In this document: piece after piece, positions 6,117-8,383 of the stretch
Layout of the letters: each line of letters opens with the position of its first letter
How positions within the stretch are numbered: position 1 is the first letter of the stretch
Assembly (NCBI GenBank): GCA_934167365.1
Contig: CAKPKU010000069.1
Location: 1 to 8,383, forward strand
Direction: 5' to 3'
DNA length: 8,383 bases
Source: an uncultured Clostridia bacterium
Lineage (GTDB): Bacteria > Bacillota > Clostridia > TANB77 > CAG-508
Notes under the pieces: generated by a model
The model's input: only the letters and a program-made list of their open reading frames with translations
What the model was told of the DNA's origin: nothing
Databases searched by the model: none
Position numbers and translations under genes: made by a program

Positions 6117-7103
6117 TTATTCAAAGCAAAGTCCAGCAGCCAAATATGTTCCTCTTAAAAAGTCCTCTGCTTTCATTCTTTTTGCATTTTCTCCTTGAAC
6201 TTCTAGTACTTTTATATTTCCCTCTTTTGCCTTTATATATAATCCTATTTTACTATCTGAAAACAAGATTGTTCCTTCTGGTAAATCTAAAAAGCGCTCT
6301 TTATATTCTTCAAGCTCTGGAAACATATTTATAATTTGTTCATCTGTATAAGTTTGCACCTTCCAGAATTTTATTTTTTTACTATCGTAAAATGAATATG
6401 CTCCCATTATTGGGTTAAGTCCTCTTACTAAATTTTTTATTTCTAATGCTGTTTTATTTTGCCAATCTATTTTTGCCATTTCTTTATTAAGCATCGGAGC
6501 TACCGAAAACTGATCTCCTTGTTTTGTTCTTGTAGCTGTTCCATTTTCTATTTGTTTTACAGTTTCTACTAAAAGCTCTCCTCCTACTTTAGACATTTTA
6601 TTCCAAAGCTCTCCTGTTGTTTCATCATCATCTATTTCAACTTCACGCTTTAAAATCATATCTCCTGTGTCCATACCTACATCCATAAACATTGTTGTAA
6701 TACCTGTAACTTTGTCTCCATTAAGAACAGCCCATTGTATTGGTGCTGCACCTCTATATTTTGGAAGTAAAGATCCATGAACATTTATACATCCATATTT
6801 TGGAATATCAAGAATTTCTTTTGGTAATATTTTTCCATATGCGACAACTACTATTAAATCTGGATTCATTTCTTTTATTTCACCAATAAATTCTTCATTT
6901 TTCCTTACTTTTTCTGGTTGATAAATTTTTTCTATTCCTGATGACATAGCAAATTCTTTAACAGGTGACATCATCATTTTCATTCCTCTGCCTTTTGGTC
7001 TATCTGGATTTGTTACAACTGCCTCTATATTATATCCTGCCTTAACTAATGCTTTTAACGAATCCCTAGCAAAATCTGGTGTTCCCATAAATAAAATTCT
7101 CAA
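6117..7103 (-). CDS. fmt: Methionyl-tRNA formyltransferase
   Basis: Transfers a formyl group from 10-formyltetrahydrofolate to methionyl-initiator tRNA in the cytosol, preparing it for translation initiation. The 328-residue protein starts MRILFMGTPDFA, the usual Fmt start, from a TTG at 7101-7103 with AAAGGAGG 8 bases upstream. The catalytic-domain block INVHGSLLPKYRGAAPIQ carries the expected Asn107 and His109, and DVGMDTGDM supplies the catalytic Asp145. The basic loop NPDRPKGRGMK (32-42) fits the tRNA-contacting region. The C-terminal OB-fold domain starts near 205; the usual GLNPWPGAY reads GLNPIMGAY (228-236). It is slightly longer than the common ~310-315 residues because of an extra stretch around 251-272. 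It follows def by 44 bases, as is typical for the paired formylation/deformylation genes. Confidence 0.97.
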   Translation of the reverse strand: MRILFMGTPDFARDSLKALVKAGYNIEAVVTNPDRPKGRGMKMMMSPVKEFAMSSGIEKIYQPEKVRKNEEFIGEIKEMNPDLIVVVAYGKILPKEILDIPKYGCINVHGSLLPKYRGAAPIQWAVLNGDKVTGITTMFMDVGMDTGDMILKREVEIDDDETTGELWNKMSKVGGELLVETVKQIENGTATRTKQGDQFSVAPMLNKEMAKIDWQNKTALEIKNLVRGLNPIMGAYSFYDSKKIKFWKVQTYTDEQIINMFPELEEYKERFLDLPEGTILFSDSKIGLYIKAKEGNIKVLEVQGENAKRMKAEDFLRGTYLAAGLCFE

Positions 7104-7111
7104 TATATAAT

Positions 7112-7119
7112 CCTCCTTT
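7112..7119 (-). promoter_or_regulatory. fmt ribosome binding site supporting a TTG start
   Basis: AAAGGAGG on the minus strand lies 8 bases before TTG at 7101-7103. The next ATG (codon 6) would remove the first beta strand (MRILF) of the Rossmann-like fold, so TTG is the supported start. Confidence 0.8.
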
Positions 7120-7147
7120 ATCGTTTTACATATATCTCTATAAATAA

Positions 7148-7618
7148 CTACTCAGTTATTACTTCCAATGTTCCTGGAATTATTTTATCTACAAATAAAA
7201 TACCTTCCAAATGATCTAATTCATGTGATATTGCTTGAGCTAATAAACCTTTTCCTTTTAATTTGTATTCTTTTCCAGATCTATCTAATGCTTTTACAGT
7301 TACTTCAGCTGGTCTTATAATTTTTGCAAACTTATTTGGAAAACTTAAGCATCCCTCTTCAACTTCTTGCTCACCTTTTTCTTTAATAATTTCTGGATTT
7401 ATTAATACGTATGGTCCTTTATCATCATATAAATCAATTACCACTACTCTTTTTAATACACCTACCTGTGGTGCTGCTAAACCTACTCCATCTTTTTGAT
7501 GCATTGTTTCTATCATGTCATCTACTAGCTCTCTTATTTTGTCATCTACTACATCTACCACTTTTGATTTTTTTCTAAGTATTTCATCTGTTTCTAATCG
7601 TACATTTCTTATTGCCAT
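7148..7618 (-). CDS. def: Peptide deformylase
   Basis: Removes the formyl group from the N-terminal methionine of new proteins, undoing the mark made through Fmt. All three family motifs are present: GVGLAAPQVG (44-53), EGCLSFP (88-94) and HELDHLEG (132-139). Cys90, His132 and His136 are the metal ligands, Glu133 is the catalytic base and Gln51 stabilises the transition state. From the ATG at 7616-7618 the protein is 156 residues and begins MAIRNVRLETDEIL, a normal start. An in-frame ATG at 7651 would add 11 residues, but the strong AAAGGAGG site (7627-7634) lies between the two and serves the downstream ATG. It follows priA by 41 bases and precedes fmt by 44, consistent with one operon. Confidence 0.97.
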   Translation of the reverse strand: MAIRNVRLETDEILRKKSKVVDVVDDKIRELVDDMIETMHQKDGVGLAAPQVGVLKRVVVIDLYDDKGPYVLINPEIIKEKGEQEVEEGCLSFPNKFAKIIRPAEVTVKALDRSGKEYKLKGKGLLAQAISHELDHLEGILFVDKIIPGTLEVITE

Positions 7619-7626
7619 TTTTACAT

Positions 7627-7634
7627 CCTCCTTT
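7627..7634 (-). promoter_or_regulatory. def ribosome binding site, selects the internal ATG
   Basis: AAAGGAGG on the minus strand, 8 bases before the ATG at 7616-7618. It falls inside the longer possible reading frame starting at 7651, which has no comparable site, so the longer frame is very likely an over-extension. Confidence 0.8.
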
Positions 7635-7659
7635 AATTTTATAAAATTCATATTAAAAT

Positions 7660-8383
7660 TTACATCATATTTATAGGATTTACATCAATTACAGTTTTTA
7701 CACCTTTTATATTTATATTTTTTAAATCTTGCATAGATATATTTAGAGCATTTATAATATCATCATCAAGTTTACACTTAATGATTATTCTCCATCTTAT
7801 TTTATTTTTTATTTTATCAACAGGTGCTGGAACTGGTTTGTATAAGATTATTTTTAATTTTTCTTTAATGATTTTATCCTTTAAACTTAAATACATAAAT
7901 TTCGCAGAATCAATTACATTTTTTTCACTTTCCGAGTTAAAACCAATTAATATTATATCACAAAATGGTGGATATTTCAATTGTTTCCTAATCATTAGCT
8001 CTGTATTATAAAATAATTCATAATTTTGCTCTTTTGAATATTCAATACTTAAATTGTCTGGATTATATGTTTGAATTATTACATTTCCCTTATCTTTTCC
8101 ACGACCTGCTCTTCCTGCAACCTGTGTTAAAATTTGAAAGGTTCTTTCATTTGCTCTATAATCATCTATATTTAAACTTCCATCTGCAAAAATTACACCA
8201 ACTAATGTTACATTAGGAAAATGGTGACCTTTTACAACCATCTGTGTTCCTATTAATATATCTATATTTTCGTTCTTAAATTTATTTAAAATATCTTCAT
8301 GGGAATTTTTTTTGCTTACTGTATCAACATCCATTCTTATAGTTTTTGCCATTGGAAATAAATTATTTATTTCTTCTTCAAGT
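7660..8383 (-). CDS. priA: Primosomal protein N' (PriA helicase), C-terminal part; 5' end beyond window
   Basis: PriA recognises stalled forks and D-loops, unwinds DNA 3' to 5' and reloads the replicative helicase. The visible 240 codons are the C-terminal third; the frame is open to the right edge, so the ATG at 8352 is internal. Helicase-core motifs are DILIGTQMVVKGHHFPNVTLVGV (motif V region) and ERTFQILTQVAGRAGRGKDKG, whose QVAGRAGRG is motif VI with its arginines. IIQTYNP and the LKYPPFCDIILIGF block then lead into the PriA C-terminal domain, where PVPAPVDKIKNKIRWRIIIKC matches the conserved family ending. Walker A, the DEAH box and the zinc-binding cysteines would lie in the missing part. 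It stops 41 bases before def; priA-def-fmt is a common Firmicute order. Confidence 0.95.
   Translation of the reverse strand, partial: LEEEINNLFPMAKTIRMDVDTVSKKNSHEDILNKFKNENIDILIGTQMVVKGHHFPNVTLVGVIFADGSLNIDDYRANERTFQILTQVAGRAGRGKDKGNVIIQTYNPDNLSIEYSKEQNYELFYNTELMIRKQLKYPPFCDIILIGFNSESEKNVIDSAKFMYLSLKDKIIKEKLKIILYKPVPAPVDKIKNKIRWRIIIKCKLDDDIINALNISMQDLKNINIKGVKTVIDVNPINMM

Noticed and set aside
4524..6334. Several plus-strand open frames opposite the surface protein gene and the end of fmt
   Set aside because: They translate to Leu/Phe/Tyr/His-rich strings with no domains or ribosome binding sites, as expected for the reverse complement of AT-rich coding DNA.
7619..7651. Longer def start at ATG 7651 (11 extra residues)
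   Set aside because: The extension contains the strong AAAGGAGG site for the ATG at 7618, and the residues do not match the usual deformylase N-terminus.
8350..8352. ATG as the start of a short separate gene at the right edge
   Set aside because: The frame is open to the window edge and the preceding residues (LEEEINNLFP) fit PriA, so this Met is internal.

Overview
The window is AT-rich (low-GC) DNA. Every gene I can support lies on the minus strand, with short gaps, strong AAAGGAGG-type ribosome binding sites and frequent TTG starts. The HrcA/CIRCE-controlled order hrcA-grpE-dnaK-dnaJ, the Gram-positive form of DnaK and the priA-def-fmt cluster point to a Firmicute, most likely a member of the Clostridia, perhaps gut-associated. 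That assignment rests on gene order and protein sequence only.

Read in the direction of transcription (high to low coordinates), the first block is priA (5' part beyond the window edge), def and fmt, separated by about 40 bases each. These cover replication restart, N-terminal deformylation and initiator-tRNA formylation. Thirty-five bases after fmt, probably on the same transcript, comes a large gene for a membrane-anchored surface protein. It has an N-terminal membrane segment, a TasA/camelysin-like region, an Ig-like region and a C-terminal domain ending in the pattern YWVASR...PVVSL. This gene is broken: the last ~80 residues are in a different reading frame (shift at about 4424-4436). 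A stem-loop at 4117-4148 closes the block.

The second block is the class I heat-shock operon. It has a consensus sigma-A-type promoter (3971-3997), a CIRCE operator with one mismatched base (3933-3959), hrcA (best start TTG at 3916), grpE overlapping hrcA by one base, dnaK, and the first 49 codons of dnaJ running off the left edge. HrcA should repress its own operon through CIRCE; DnaK, GrpE and DnaJ form the Hsp70 cycle.

The dnaK-dnaJ gap (150-383) is unusual. It carries a 10-bp stem-loop just after dnaK and then a ~135-base imperfect palindrome that looks like a dispersed REP/MITE-type repeat. Both must be read through for hrcA-promoter transcripts to reach dnaJ.

No RNA genes, CRISPR arrays, transposase genes or phage genes are visible. 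The items most worth pursuing are the frameshifted surface protein with its possibly variable C-terminal domain, and the palindromic element splitting dnaK from dnaJ.
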